Shown here in pieces: positions 9,227-17,309 of a stretch of 64,000 nt of DNA. Within the stretch, counting starts at the first letter, position 1, and each line of letters opens with the position of its first letter. Source of the DNA: Streptomyces sp. SAI-135 (GTDB lineage Bacteria > Actinomycetota > Actinomycetes > Streptomycetales > Streptomycetaceae); the NCBI RefSeq assembly GCF_029893805.1, contig NZ_JARXYP010000002.1, forward strand, positions 6,696,001 to 6,760,000. The letters are read 5' to 3'. The translations under genes were made by a program, and so were the position numbers. Below the pieces are notes generated by a model. That model was not told the DNA's origin. It saw only the letters and a list, made by a program, of their open reading frames with translations, and did not search any database.

Positions 9227-9438
9227 CAGGTGCGGGCTGCCTTTCGGGCGAGACAGGCAGCATCACCAGGACGCCGCCGCCCGCGGCCACGCGCCCTGAT
9301 CCGGCCCGCGATGGACGCGGCCGACAGGAGCAGCGCGGACAGGGTCGCGAACACGGCGGGGTGGCGTGTCGTCCCGCGGTAGCGCCGGCGCCGTTGGGTG
9401 GTCGAGGTCGCTTCTCGGGTGTTCGTAGTGGTCTCCAT
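9226..9438 (-). CDS. Possible 70-residue membrane-associated small protein
   Basis: Starting at the ATG at 9436-9438, this frame encodes METTTNTREATSTTQRRRRY, then one hydrophobic segment (PAVFATLSALLLSAASIAG) and a basic tail. Its stop TGA overlaps the ATG of the 8426-9226 membrane gene by the four-base ATGA arrangement typical of co-translated Streptomyces genes. That overlap is the main support. The ribosome binding site is weak (TTGGGGC). It could be an unrelated leader or a chance frame. Confidence 0.45.
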   Translation of the reverse strand: METTTNTREATSTTQRRRRYRGTTRHPAVFATLSALLLSAASIAGRIRARGRGRRRPGDAACLARKAART

Positions 9439-9753
9439 GCCCCAAGACTCGCGACCACGGGCCGGCCGGTCGTCGTACCGCCGAAGGCACCTGGAGTACG
9501 CCGCGGGAAGTAGCCGGAGGGGGAAGCGAAAGAGGGGCGGGGAAAGTCGCCGGAGCGGGCATGAGGAGGTCGTCGTAGCGGCCTGCGAGGTTCGTCCGCG
9601 CGGGCCTGGGAAGGTTGCCCGGGCGGCCCCGACGAGGTCCTCCGCGCGGGCCTGGGTGGCGGCCGAGTGGGGCTGGGCGGAGTCGCCCCAGTGGGGCAGG
9701 GCGGAGTCGCCCGGGAGGGCCGCAGGAAGTGGCCCGGGTGCCGCGTGGTGCGC
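9439..9753. repeat. Noncoding stretch upstream of recA with short direct repeats and mini-hairpins
   Basis: No convincing gene is seen. A 16-bp direct repeat TCCGCGCGGGCCTGGG occurs at 9595-9610 and 9641-9656 (46-bp period). A self-complementary GGGCGGAGTCGCCC occurs twice, at 9675-9688 and 9699-9712 (24-bp period); each copy can form a 5-bp stem. The repeats end about 40 bp before the recA promoter. Confidence 0.6.
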
Positions 9754-9784
9754 TTGACACGAAAATCGAACATCCATTCATATG
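9754..9784 (+). promoter_or_regulatory. recA promoter with SOS (LexA) box
   Basis: A consensus -35 TTGACA is at 9754-9759. The sequence GAACATCCATTC at 9768-9779 sits in the spacer and -10 area. This is the dyad-type SOS operator I recall from Streptomyces recA promoters, close to the GAAC-N4-GTTC LexA consensus. The -10 is not unambiguous; TCATAT at 9778-9783 gives an 18-bp spacer. LexA bound here would directly block RNA polymerase. The recA start codon is about 160 bp downstream, giving a long leader. Confidence 0.8.
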
Positions 9785-9943
9785 GAAGCTCCGGCGAAGC
9801 CAACGGCGGGCGTTTCGACATGGTTTGCATGGAGAAGTACCCGAGTTATCCACAGGCCGGACGGGCGTCGGGGCGCATTGTCAGTGGCAGGCGTTAGCGT
9901 CTTTGACGTGAAGCGATCGACTCAAGCAAATCGGGTGGAACCC

Positions 9944-11068
9944 ATGGCAGGAACCGACCGCGAGAAGGCGCTCGACGCCGCGCTCGCACAGATTGAACGG
10001 CAGTTCGGCAAGGGCGCGGTCATGCGCATGGGCGAGCGGCCGAACGAGCCCATCGAGGTCATCCCCACCGGGTCGACCGCGCTCGACGTCGCGCTCGGCG
10101 TCGGCGGCATCCCGCGCGGCCGAGTGGTGGAGGTGTACGGACCGGAGTCCTCCGGCAAGACGACCCTGACCCTGCACGCGGTGGCCAACGCACAGCGGGC
10201 CGGCGGCCAGGTGGCCTTCGTGGACGCGGAGCACGCCCTCGACCCCGAGTACGCGCGCAAGCTCGGCGTCGACGTCGACAACCTGATCCTGTCCCAGCCG
10301 GACAACGGCGAGCAGGCCCTGGAGATCGTGGACATGCTGGTCCGCTCCGGCGCCCTCGACCTCATCGTCATCGACTCCGTCGCAGCCCTCGTCCCGCGCG
10401 CGGAGATCGAGGGCGAGATGGGCGACAGCCACGTCGGTCTGCAGGCCCGCCTGATGAGCCAGGCCCTGCGGAAGATCACCAGCGCGCTCAACCAGTCCAA
10501 GACCACCGCGATCTTCATCAACCAGCTCCGCGAGAAGATCGGCGTGATGTTCGGCTCCCCGGAGACCACGACCGGTGGCCGGGCGCTGAAGTTCTACGCC
10601 TCGGTGCGCATGGACATCCGCCGTATCGAGACCCTGAAGGACGGCACGGACGCGGTCGGCAACCGCACCCGGGTCAAGGTCGTCAAGAACAAGGTCGCGC
10701 CGCCCTTCAAGCAGGCCGAGTTCGACATCCTCTACGGCCAGGGCATCAGCCGTGAGGGCGGTCTGATCGACATGGGCGTGGAGCACGGCTTCGTCCGCAA
10801 GGCCGGCGCCTGGTACACGTACGAGGGCGACCAACTCGGCCAGGGCAAGGAGAATGCGCGCAACTTCCTCAAGGACAACCCCGACCTGGCCAACGAGATC
10901 GAGAAGAAGATCAAGGAGAAGCTGGGTGTCGGCGTGCGGCCCGAGGAGCCTGCCGCCGAGCCGGGTGCGGACGCCGCGGTGACCGCTGCCGCGGACGACA
11001 CCGTGAAGGTGCCCGCTCCGGCGGCCACGAAGGCGACGAAGGCCAAGGCCCCGGCCGCCAAGAGCTGA
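9944..11068 (+). CDS. recA: RecA recombinase
   Basis: The 374-residue RecA catalyses ATP-dependent strand exchange and stimulates LexA self-cleavage in the SOS response. Walker A GPESSGKT is at residues 66-73. The [22 protein letters not shown] region carries Walker B and loop L1, and the MSQALRKIT...[16 protein letters not shown] region carries L2 and the polymer core. The acidic/alanine-lysine C-terminal tail is typical of Streptomyces. I chose ATG 9944 because [14 protein letters not shown] is the conserved N-terminus; in-frame upstream starts would add unconserved residues. recX follows after 4 bp, forming an operon. A LexA-type box lies in the promoter at 9768-9779. Confidence 0.98.
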   Translation: MAGTDREKALDAALAQIERQFGKGAVMRMGERPNEPIEVIPTGSTALDVALGVGGIPRGRVVEVYGPESSGKTTLTLHAVANAQRAGGQVAFVDAEHALDPEYARKLGVDVDNLILSQPDNGEQALEIVDMLVRSGALDLIVIDSVAALVPRAEIEGEMGDSHVGLQARLMSQALRKITSALNQSKTTAIFINQLREKIGVMFGSPETTTGGRALKFYASVRMDIRRIETLKDGTDAVGNRTRVKVVKNKVAPPFKQAEFDILYGQGISREGGLIDMGVEHGFVRKAGAWYTYEGDQLGQGKENARNFLKDNPDLANEIEKKIKEKLGVGVRPEEPAAEPGADAAVTAAADDTVKVPAPAATKATKAKAPAAKS

Positions 11069-11072
11069 TCCT

Positions 11073-12020
11073 GTGACACGGCGAACCGACTGGGCCGAGT
11101 ACGAGGACGCTCCGCGAGGCTGGGGCGGTGAAGGCGACGGGGGTTCTGCCGGGCCGGGCGGCGACGGGTACGGGGGCGCCGGGTACGGGGGCGACGGCAC
11201 GGGGCACGGAACGGACGGGGGACACGGCCGTTCGGTGTCGTACGCCGACGCAGCGTTCGGCGACGGATTCACGCACGGCTCCGGGCGGTCCCGCCGCGGC
11301 GAGCGCTCCCACAGTGACGGTGAGACGTACGGCGACGAGTCCGGTGACGGGGCGGCGCGTGGTTCCGGGGCGTTCGGCCGGAGCACGCGTCGAGGCGGCG
11401 GAGCACCCGGCGAGGGCGGCTCCCGAGGGCGTCGGCAGCGCCGGCGCGGCTTTGGGGAACCGCCCGGAGAGGACGGAGGCGGCCCCTCCTTGTCGAGGGC
11501 CGAGAAGGGGGAGCCTCCGGCGGACCCGGTGGAGCGGGCGCGGGCGATCTGTCTGCGCCTGCTCACCGGGACCCCGCGTACGCGGAAGCAACTCGCCGAC
11601 GCTCTGCGCAAGCGGGAGATCCCGGACGACGCCGCGGAGGAGGTGCTGTCGCGGTTCGAGGAGGTCGGCCTGATCAACGACAGCGCGTTCGCGGACGCCT
11701 GGGTGGAGTCCCGGCACCACGGCCGAGGGCTCGCCAGGCGCGCGCTCGCCCAGGAGCTGCGCACCAAGGGCGTCGACTCCACGCTGATCGACGCGGCCGT
11801 CTCACAGCTGGACTCCGATCAGGAGGAGGCGACGGCCCGCGAGCTCGTCGAGCGCAAGCTGCGTGCGACGCGTGGCCTCGACCGCGACAAGCGGCTGCGC
11901 CGCCTCGCCGGCATGCTCGCCCGCAAGGGGTACTCCGAGGGGATGGCCCTGCGGGTCGTCCGTCAGGCGCTGGAGGAGGAGGGGGAGGAGACGGAGTTCC
12001 TCGGGAACGAGAGGTTCTGA
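11073..12020 (+). CDS. recX: RecX regulatory protein with long glycine-rich N-terminal extension
   Basis: RecX binds RecA filaments and inhibits or remodels them. The RecX repeats start near residue 152 (ERARAICLRLLTGTPRTRKQL) and run to the C-terminus, including FEEVGLINDSAFADAWVESR and LARRALAQELRTKGV, all hallmarks of the three-helix RecX repeats. Most RecX proteins have about 150-200 residues. Here the first 150 residues are low-complexity, rich in Gly, Asp, Ser and Arg (for example WGGEGDGGSAGPGGDGYGGA), predicted disordered. The GTG start lies 4 bp after the recA stop, so the genes are almost certainly co-transcribed and coupled. Confidence 0.93.
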   Translation: MTRRTDWAEYEDAPRGWGGEGDGGSAGPGGDGYGGAGYGGDGTGHGTDGGHGRSVSYADAAFGDGFTHGSGRSRRGERSHSDGETYGDESGDGAARGSGAFGRSTRRGGGAPGEGGSRGRRQRRRGFGEPPGEDGGGPSLSRAEKGEPPADPVERARAICLRLLTGTPRTRKQLADALRKREIPDDAAEEVLSRFEEVGLINDSAFADAWVESRHHGRGLARRALAQELRTKGVDSTLIDAAVSQLDSDQEEATARELVERKLRATRGLDRDKRLRRLAGMLARKGYSEGMALRVVRQALEEEGEETEFLGNERF

Positions 12021-12130
12021 CGCGGGGGTGCGCGCACGGGGCCATCGGGCCGACACCGGCGCGAGTCACCGGGACACGGCACCGCTCTCCTGCCCGCCCG
12101 ACGGCCGTGCCGCCGACGAACGCGGCGCGC

Positions 12131-12667
12131 CTACTGCCAGTCCTCCGGGCGTTCCACGTGCTCCAGGCGCAGGATCGGGCCCGTGCGGCTGTAGCGGCGG
12201 ATCTGGGGGAGGGGCGGGTAGTAGGCGTGCACGGAGATCGCGTGGAGCTCGGTGGACTCGTTGAGGACCTCGTGGACATGGTGCTGTCCGAAGGAACGGC
12301 CCTTGCCGGCCGGCAGCCGGCGCTCGCGGTCCACGTCGTCGGAGAGTTCGAGGGTCTTCCAGCCGTCGGCGGGCAGCCGGGCGGCGAGGGAGTTCTCCTT
12401 GAGCTCCCCGGCCGCGGTGATGAAGGCGCCGACCGACTCGGCGTGGTCGTGCCAGCCGGTGCCGGTGCCGGGCGGCCAGCCGATCAGCCAGGCCTCGCTG
12501 CCGCCGGGCCCCTCCAGGCGCACCCAGGTGCGGCCCTCGGGGTCGAGCGGGAGTGAGTCGATCAGCTCGGTGTCGGCGGCGGTGCGCCGTACGAAGTCGA
12601 GGAGTTCGGCCTGGGTGGGCGGCGCGACGGCGGAGGAGACCGAGGGGAGGGCGGGGGAGACAGACAC
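12131..12667 (-). CDS. Cysteine dioxygenase type I-like protein (cupin)
   Basis: The 178-residue protein is a cupin of the cysteine dioxygenase family, which oxidises cysteine or related thiols with a mononuclear iron. Metal-binding histidines are visible as HDH at residues 73-75 within GTGTGWHDHAESVGAF and as H130/H132 in FGQHHVHEVLN. I chose the GTG at 12665-12667 because a strong ribosome binding site, AGGACGG, sits 5 bases upstream. An in-frame ATG at 12739 would place that site inside the gene. The gene is convergent with recX and preceded by a region with a 14-bp palindrome. Whether the substrate is free cysteine, 3-mercaptopropionate or another thiol cannot be told. Confidence 0.85.
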   Translation of the reverse strand: MSVSPALPSVSSAVAPPTQAELLDFVRRTAADTELIDSLPLDPEGRTWVRLEGPGGSEAWLIGWPPGTGTGWHDHAESVGAFITAAGELKENSLAARLPADGWKTLELSDDVDRERRLPAGKGRSFGQHHVHEVLNESTELHAISVHAYYPPLPQIRRYSRTGPILRLEHVERPEDWQ

Positions 12668-12798
12668 GGGTACCGTCCTGTGAAGAGTTCGCGAGAGCGT
12701 GCCGTCGATGCCCGGTCGACGCACGAGCGCGGCACGCAAAGGGAGAAGAAGGCGAATTCAGCAGGACGGGCGACACACGCAGCCCGCATAGCGGACGA

Positions 12799-12812
12799 GG
12801 TCCATATGGACC
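12799..12812. promoter_or_regulatory. 14-bp perfect palindrome upstream of the cysteine dioxygenase-like gene
   Basis: GGTCCATATGGACC is a perfect palindrome about 130 bp upstream of the GTG at 12667. Size and symmetry suit a dimeric repressor operator. No regulator gene is adjacent, so the binding protein is unknown. Confidence 0.4.
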
Positions 12813-12881
12813 CTCCGCCACAGGCGCACACAGGTGTCGGTCACGATCCGGAGTACACCATGGCGCCGACGGCTGTTTCAA

Positions 12882-12917
12882 CTCACTGTCACTATGTGGA
12901 CGCACAGTGACAGTGAG
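12882..12917 (-). terminator. 12-bp perfect inverted repeat just past the monooxygenase stop
   Basis: Arms at 12882-12893 (CTCACTGTCACT) and 12906-12917 are perfectly complementary across a 12-base loop. On the minus strand this hairpin begins 5 bases after the monooxygenase TGA (12922-12924), a terminator-like position. It lacks a T run and its arms are only about half G+C, unlike the other terminators here. An operator or mRNA-stabilising role is therefore also possible. Confidence 0.55.
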
Positions 12918-12921
12918 CACG

Positions 12922-14526
12922 TCAACGTGAACCGGCCCCCGCGTTCGCCTCGGTCTTCGCCGGAGGCCCGCCGAGCGCCGTCTCGGCCGCCGAGTACAGA
13001 TCGGCCGGGCGGACCCCGCTCAGCGCCGTGACGAGGTGACCGTCGGGCCGTACGAGAAGGACCGTGTGCGGGGCCGCGCCCGGGTACTCCTCGGCGACCA
13101 GGAGCTCGGCGGGGCGCGGGAGCGCGCTCACCGCCGCGGCCAGGCGGGGCATGATTCCCGCGGTCACCCAGTGCTTGCGCTCCCACACCCCGGTGCCCGG
13201 CGCGATCAGGACGACGAGCAGCGCTCCTCGGCCGAGGCGCTCGCGCAGCCGTACGAAGGTGCCGTCCTCGGCGGTGACCCGTACGTCCGTCACCGGCGAC
13301 CCCGGGAGCGTGTCGACCGGTACCTCTCCTTCGAGGTGCCGGGGCGCGAGGGGCGAGTCGGCGTACGCCCCGGGCGCACCGAGCGGGCCGCGCCCCAAGT
13401 GACCGTCCGTAAGCAGCGCGTCGTGGCCGCGCGCCGAGCCGGGGACCACCGAGCGCAGCCCCCCGCCGCCGCGGAGCACCGGCAGCGCCTGGTCGGCGGC
13501 GCGCAGCCGTCCGGCGACGACCGCGCGCCGCTCGGTCTGGTAGCTGTCGAGAAGCGCCTCGTGCGGGCCGTGGTGCCAGGCCAGAGCCAGTTTCCAGGCG
13601 AGGTTGTCGGCGTCCCTGAGGCCCTCGTCGAGTCCCTGCGTGCCCAGCGCCCCGAGGCAGTGCGCCGCGTCCCCGGCGAGGAAGACCCGGCCGGCGCGCC
13701 AGCGGCGGGCCAGCCGGTGGTGCACGGTGTGGACTCCGGTGTCGAGGAGTTCGTACGGCGGTGTCGGGCCGCCGGTCCAGCCCGCGAGGGTCTCCCGGAC
13801 GCGGGTGACCAGGAGTTCGGGCGTGACCAGGTCCTTGCCGGGCGGCAGCAGCCAGTCCAGGCGCCAGACGCCCTCGGGGAGAGGGCGGGCGGTGATCTCC
13901 CCGGCGGAGGGTCCCGAGGTCCGCCACGGCGGCATCCGGTGGAGCAACGCCCGGTCCTCCCAGGGGAGTTCCGTGCGCAGCGCGGCGACCGCGTGGCGTT
14001 CCACGGCCGTACGGCCCGGGAACCGGATGTCCTTGAGCTTGCGCACGGTGGAGCGCGTGCCGTCGCAGCCGACCAGGTAACTCCCGCGCCACCACGTGCC
14101 CTTGGGGCCGCGGGTGTGGGCGGTGACGCCCGAGGGCTCCTGCTCGATGGTGTCGAGGCGGCTGTCCGAGGTGAGCTTGACCAGCCGCTCCTCGGCGAGG
14201 GCGGCACGCAGCGCGCCGGTCAGGACGTGCTGGGCGAGATGCAGGGGGGCGTCCCCGGCCTCCTCGAAGTCGACCTCGCGCATCACCTGCTTGCGGCGCA
14301 TGGACCGCCATCCGGCCCAGTGCACTCCCAGCTCGGCGACCGGCACTCCGGTCAGCCGGGACATGAGGGCGGCGGTGTCCTCGTGCAGTACGGCGGTACG
14401 GGCCAGGCGGGGTTCGTCCTTGCCGGGGCCCTCGTCGAGGATCACGGAGGGGACCTCCTGACGCGCCAGCGCCAGGGCGAGCGTGAGCCCGACGGGCCCC
14501 GCTCCGACGATGATCACCGGGTCCAC
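12922..14526 (-). CDS. FAD-dependent aromatic monooxygenase (PHBH/Rox class A type)
   Basis: A 534-residue flavoprotein hydroxylase. The N-terminal VIIVGAGPVGLTLALALAR is the dinucleotide-binding Rossmann motif. YLVGCDGTRSTVRK is the DG motif and GRVFLAGDAAHCLGALGTQGLDEGLRDADNLAWKL is the GD motif. The C-terminal region after residue about 370 resembles the thioredoxin-like dimerisation domain of phenol, MhpA and rifampicin hydroxylases. It should hydroxylate an aromatic compound using NAD(P)H; the substrate is not predictable. I take the GTG at 14526 with AGGGGG upstream. An earlier in-frame ATG at 14616 would lie inside the predicted -10 region, so it is unlikely. Confidence 0.88.
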   Translation of the reverse strand: MDPVIIVGAGPVGLTLALALARQEVPSVILDEGPGKDEPRLARTAVLHEDTAALMSRLTGVPVAELGVHWAGWRSMRRKQVMREVDFEEAGDAPLHLAQHVLTGALRAALAEERLVKLTSDSRLDTIEQEPSGVTAHTRGPKGTWWRGSYLVGCDGTRSTVRKLKDIRFPGRTAVERHAVAALRTELPWEDRALLHRMPPWRTSGPSAGEITARPLPEGVWRLDWLLPPGKDLVTPELLVTRVRETLAGWTGGPTPPYELLDTGVHTVHHRLARRWRAGRVFLAGDAAHCLGALGTQGLDEGLRDADNLAWKLALAWHHGPHEALLDSYQTERRAVVAGRLRAADQALPVLRGGGGLRSVVPGSARGHDALLTDGHLGRGPLGAPGAYADSPLAPRHLEGEVPVDTLPGSPVTDVRVTAEDGTFVRLRERLGRGALLVVLIAPGTGVWERKHWVTAGIMPRLAAAVSALPRPAELLVAEEYPGAAPHTVLLVRPDGHLVTALSGVRPADLYSAAETALGGPPAKTEANAGAGSR

Positions 14527-14610
14527 GACGCGGCGCCCCCTGCCCGCGGCGGAGTCCCTGGGAACGTATGTGAACAGGAGGTTGGAGCAGGGTGCACGAT
14601 CACAGAACGT

Positions 14611-14639
14611 ATGCAACCCATTGCCGGTGCTTGCGTCAA
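14611..14639 (-). promoter_or_regulatory. Predicted promoter of the FAD monooxygenase
   Basis: On the minus strand a -35 TTGACG (14639-14634) is followed after 17 bases by TTGCAT (14616-14611). This is a plausible sigma-HrdB promoter 85 bases upstream of the GTG start, and it argues against the longer reading of the gene. Confidence 0.5.
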
Positions 14640-14642
14640 GTG

Positions 14643-14676
14643 ACGGAGGCAGTGGCGATCATGCCACTGCCTCCGT
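14643..14676 (-). terminator. Terminator of the gluABCD operon
   Basis: A perfect 14-bp stem (ACGGAGGCAGTGGC at 14643-14656 with its complement at 14663-14676) closes a 6-base loop. It lies about 40 bp past the gluD stop. There is no long T run, as is common in Streptomyces. Confidence 0.8.
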
Positions 14677-14714
14677 GTCGTTCTCACATGCGGTTCATGC
14701 CGATTGACCGACTG

Positions 14715-15629
14715 TCAGAATCCGCCGCCACCGGTGTTCTCGCCGGTCCCGTAGGTGCCGCGCACCGCGGCCGGGTTGACCTCCACCGTGTCCTCGCCCA
14801 GCACCGCCCCCGTGCTCTTCTTGCTGCGCCGCAGCCGCTGCTCCAGCCAGCTCGCGAAGCTGGTGAGGAGGAAGTTCAGGACGATGTAGACGATCGCCAC
14901 GACGATGAAGCTGGGGATGACGTTGGCGTAGTTGGCGGCCAGGGTCTGGCGCGAGTTGAGCAGCTCGGGGAAGCCGAGCATCACGCCGCCCAGCGCGGTG
15001 TCCTTCACGATGACCACGAGCTGGCTGACGATCGCCGGCAGCATCGCGGTGACCGCCTGCGGCAGCAGGATGTTGGTCATCGTCTGGCCCTTGCGCAGTC
15101 CGACCGCGTAGGCCGCCTCCGTCTGCCCCTTGGGCAGCGAGAGGATGCCGGCCCGGACGACCTCGGCGAGGACCGAGGCGTTGTAGAGCACCAGGCCGGT
15201 GATGACGGCGTACAGGGGGCGCTGCTCGCTGGAGATGTCCGTGGAGCGGACGTAGAACTCGTTGGCGAACAGCATCAGCAGCAGGACCGGGATCGCCCGG
15301 AAGAACTCGACCACCGTGCCGGCGGCGCCCCGGACCCAGGCGTGGTCGGACATGCGGGCGATGCCGAAGACCGCGCCCAGCGGAAGGGCGATGACCATGG
15401 AGATCGCCGCGGCCTTGAGGGTGTTGCCGAGGCCGGGCAGGAGGTAGGTCGTCCAGGCGGCACCCGTGGTGAAGGGCTCCCAGAGGTTCCACTCGAGCTG
15501 GTTCTTGTCGTCCATCTTCTGCCACACCCACCACAGCACGAGCAGGAGCAGCAGGGTGAAGACGACGGACAGGAGGACGTTGCGCCGTTTCGCGCGGGGT
15601 CCGGGAGTGTCGTAGAGGACCGAGCTCAT
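14715..15629 (-). CDS. gluD: Glutamate ABC transporter permease GluD
   Basis: The 304-residue membrane permease belongs to the HisM/GlnP family of polar amino acid ABC transporters. After a basic N-terminus there is a first helix (VLLSVVFTLLLLLVLWWVW), then the conserved LGNTLKAAAISMVIALPLGAVFGIARM region. The ATPase-contact EAA-like loop follows (VVRAGILSLPKGQTEAAYAVGLRKGQTMTNILLPQAV). The C-terminal tail is charged. Its ATG overlaps the gluC stop (ATGA), so the two permeases are translationally coupled. With GluC, GluB and GluA it forms the glutamate uptake system known from Corynebacterium and S. coelicolor. Confidence 0.95.
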   Translation of the reverse strand: MSSVLYDTPGPRAKRRNVLLSVVFTLLLLLVLWWVWQKMDDKNQLEWNLWEPFTTGAAWTTYLLPGLGNTLKAAAISMVIALPLGAVFGIARMSDHAWVRGAAGTVVEFFRAIPVLLLMLFANEFYVRSTDISSEQRPLYAVITGLVLYNASVLAEVVRAGILSLPKGQTEAAYAVGLRKGQTMTNILLPQAVTAMLPAIVSQLVVIVKDTALGGVMLGFPELLNSRQTLAANYANVIPSFIVVAIVYIVLNFLLTSFASWLEQRLRRSKKSTGAVLGEDTVEVNPAAVRGTYGTGENTGGGGF

Positions 15630-16294
15630 CGCTTCACCGCCAGTCGCTTGGCGAGCCAGCCGAGGAGGAGGCCGGTCGGCAGGGTCAGTACCACGAAGCC
15701 GAGTGCGAAGACCGCGCCGATGGCGAGCGTCTGAGCCTCGTTCTCGATCATTTCCTTCATCAGGAGGGCGGCCTCGGCCACGCCGATCGCGGCCGCCACC
15801 GTGGTGTTCTTGGTCAGCGCGATCAGCACGTTGGCCAGCGGGTTGATGACCGCGCGGAAGGCCTGCGGAAGCACGATGAGACGCAGGGTCTGGCTGAAGT
15901 TGAGGCCGATCGCGCGGGCCGCCTCGGCCTGGCCGAGCGGCACCGTGTTGATGCCGGAGCGGATCGCCTCGCAGACGAACGCCGCGGTGTAGGCGATGAA
16001 ACCGAGTACCGCCAGCCGGAAGCCCTGGACGTCGAAGTTGTCGGCCGCGCCCATCGTCACCCCGAAGATGTCGGCGAGGCCGAGCGAGGTGAAGACGATG
16101 ATGACCGTCAGGGGGATGTTCCGGACGATGTTGACGTAGGCGGTGCCGAAGCCGCGCATCAACGGGACCGGGCTGACCCGCATCGCGGCCAACAGGGTGC
16201 CCCAGATCAGGGAGCCGACGGCGGACAGGGCGGTGAGCTTCACCGTCATCCAGAACGCCCCGAGGACGTCATAACCTTCTAGAAAGTCGAACAC
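15626..16294 (-). CDS. gluC: Glutamate ABC transporter permease GluC
   Basis: The 222-residue inner-membrane permease has helices at KLTALSAVGSLIWGTLLAAM, NIPLTVIIVFTSLGLADIFG, LAVLGFIAYTAAFVCEAI and a C-terminal ALGFVVLTLPTGLLLGWLAK. The EAA loop is AIRSGINTVPLGQAEAARAIGLNFSQTLRLIVLPQAF. It pairs with GluD to form the membrane channel. The gene follows gluB after 108 bp containing a strong hairpin, and overlaps gluD by four bases. Confidence 0.95.
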   Translation of the reverse strand: MFDFLEGYDVLGAFWMTVKLTALSAVGSLIWGTLLAAMRVSPVPLMRGFGTAYVNIVRNIPLTVIIVFTSLGLADIFGVTMGAADNFDVQGFRLAVLGFIAYTAAFVCEAIRSGINTVPLGQAEAARAIGLNFSQTLRLIVLPQAFRAVINPLANVLIALTKNTTVAAAIGVAEAALLMKEMIENEAQTLAIGAVFALGFVVLTLPTGLLLGWLAKRLAVKR

Positions 16295-16347
16295 GATCTC
16301 CCGCGCTTCCGGGTGTGTGGCGTGTGTGTGGCGTACGTGGACGGGCG

Positions 16348-16389
16348 CGGCGCGCCGCCGCCCTGATCGCGGCGGGCGGCGGCGCGCCG
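16348..16389 (-). terminator. Perfect 16-bp stem-loop between gluB and gluC (attenuator/processing hairpin)
   Basis: CGGCGCGCCGCCGCCC at 16348-16363 is exactly complementary to 16374-16389 across a 10-base loop. It lies between the gluB stop and the gluC start. In binding-protein ABC operons such hairpins usually protect upstream mRNA or stop most transcripts, so that the binding protein is made in excess over the permeases. Confidence 0.8.
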
Positions 16390-16402
16390 GTGAACCCCTG
16401 CG

Positions 16403-17248
16403 TTACTTGACGATGACGCCGACCTTCGGGGCGGGCTCGTTCTTGTAGTCGGCCGGGCCGAAGTTCTCGTCGACCGCCTTCTGCCAGGAGCCGTCGCTGA
16501 CCATCTTCTCCAGGGCGGCGTTGACCTTGTTCAGGGTCGCGGAGTCGCCCTTCTTCACGCCGATGCCGTAGTTCTCGTTGCTCAGCTTGAGGCCGGCGAG
16601 CTTGAACTGACCCTTGTACTTGTCCTGCGAGGCGAAGCCCGCGAGGATCGAGTCGTCCGTGGTCACCGCGTCGACGGCGCCGCTCTGCAGGCCGGCGATG
16701 CACTCCGAGTAGCCGCCGTACTGCTTCAGCTGGGCCTTCGGGGCGAAGTCGTCCTTGACGTTCTGGGCCGAGGTCGAGCCGGTCACGGAGCACAGCTTCT
16801 CGCCGTTGAGGTCCGTGGCCTCGCTGATCTTGGAGTCCTTCTTGACCAGCAGGTCCTGGTGGGCCAGCAGGTACGGGCCCGCGAAGTCGACCTTCTGCTT
16901 GCGCTCGTCGGTGATCGAGTAGGTGGCCGCGATGATCTTCACGTCGCCACGGGCGAGCGCGTTCTCACGGTCGGCGCTCTTGGTCTCGACGAACTCGATC
17001 TGGTCGGCGTCGTAGCCGAGCTGCTTGGCCACGTACGTCGCCACGTCCACGTCGAAGCCGGAGAAGGAGCCGTCGGGCTCCTTCAGGCCCAGACCGGGCT
17101 GGTCGTACTTGATGCCGATCTTGATCTTGCCGCCGCCGCCGGAGCCCGAGCTGGAGCTGTCGTCCTTGCTGTCGCCGCCGCAGGCGGTCGCGGACAGGGC
17201 GAGGGCGAGGACGGCGGCCGAGGCGGCGGTGACCTTGCGGAGCTTCAT
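16403..17248 (-). CDS. gluB: Glutamate-binding lipoprotein GluB
   Basis: Extracytoplasmic solute-binding protein family 3, 281 residues. It has a lipoprotein signal peptide with lipobox LSATAC, Cys23 being the predicted lipidated residue, followed by a Ser/Gly-rich spacer. The mature part begins KIKIGIKYDQPGLGLKEPDGSFSGFDVDVATYVAKQLG, the classical SBP family 3 opening that contacts the ligand amino group. I chose ATG 17248 (MKLRKVTAAS) because AAAGGA lies 9 bases upstream; ATG 17257 would sit directly on that site. It delivers glutamate to GluCD. Confidence 0.95.
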   Translation of the reverse strand: MKLRKVTAASAAVLALALSATACGGDSKDDSSSSGSGGGGKIKIGIKYDQPGLGLKEPDGSFSGFDVDVATYVAKQLGYDADQIEFVETKSADRENALARGDVKIIAATYSITDERKQKVDFAGPYLLAHQDLLVKKDSKISEATDLNGEKLCSVTGSTSAQNVKDDFAPKAQLKQYGGYSECIAGLQSGAVDAVTTDDSILAGFASQDKYKGQFKLAGLKLSNENYGIGVKKGDSATLNKVNAALEKMVSDGSWQKAVDENFGPADYKNEPAPKVGVIVK

Positions 17249-17309
17249 GGTGAACATCCTTTGGGTGGTGAAGACAGGAGAGCCGTCGGTGGTCGATCCG
17301 GGTGGCACG

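Noticed and set aside
14527-14616. Longer N-terminus for the FAD monooxygenase from ATG 14616
   Set aside because: The ATG lies in the predicted -10 element and the extra residues do not precede the Rossmann motif in any usual way.
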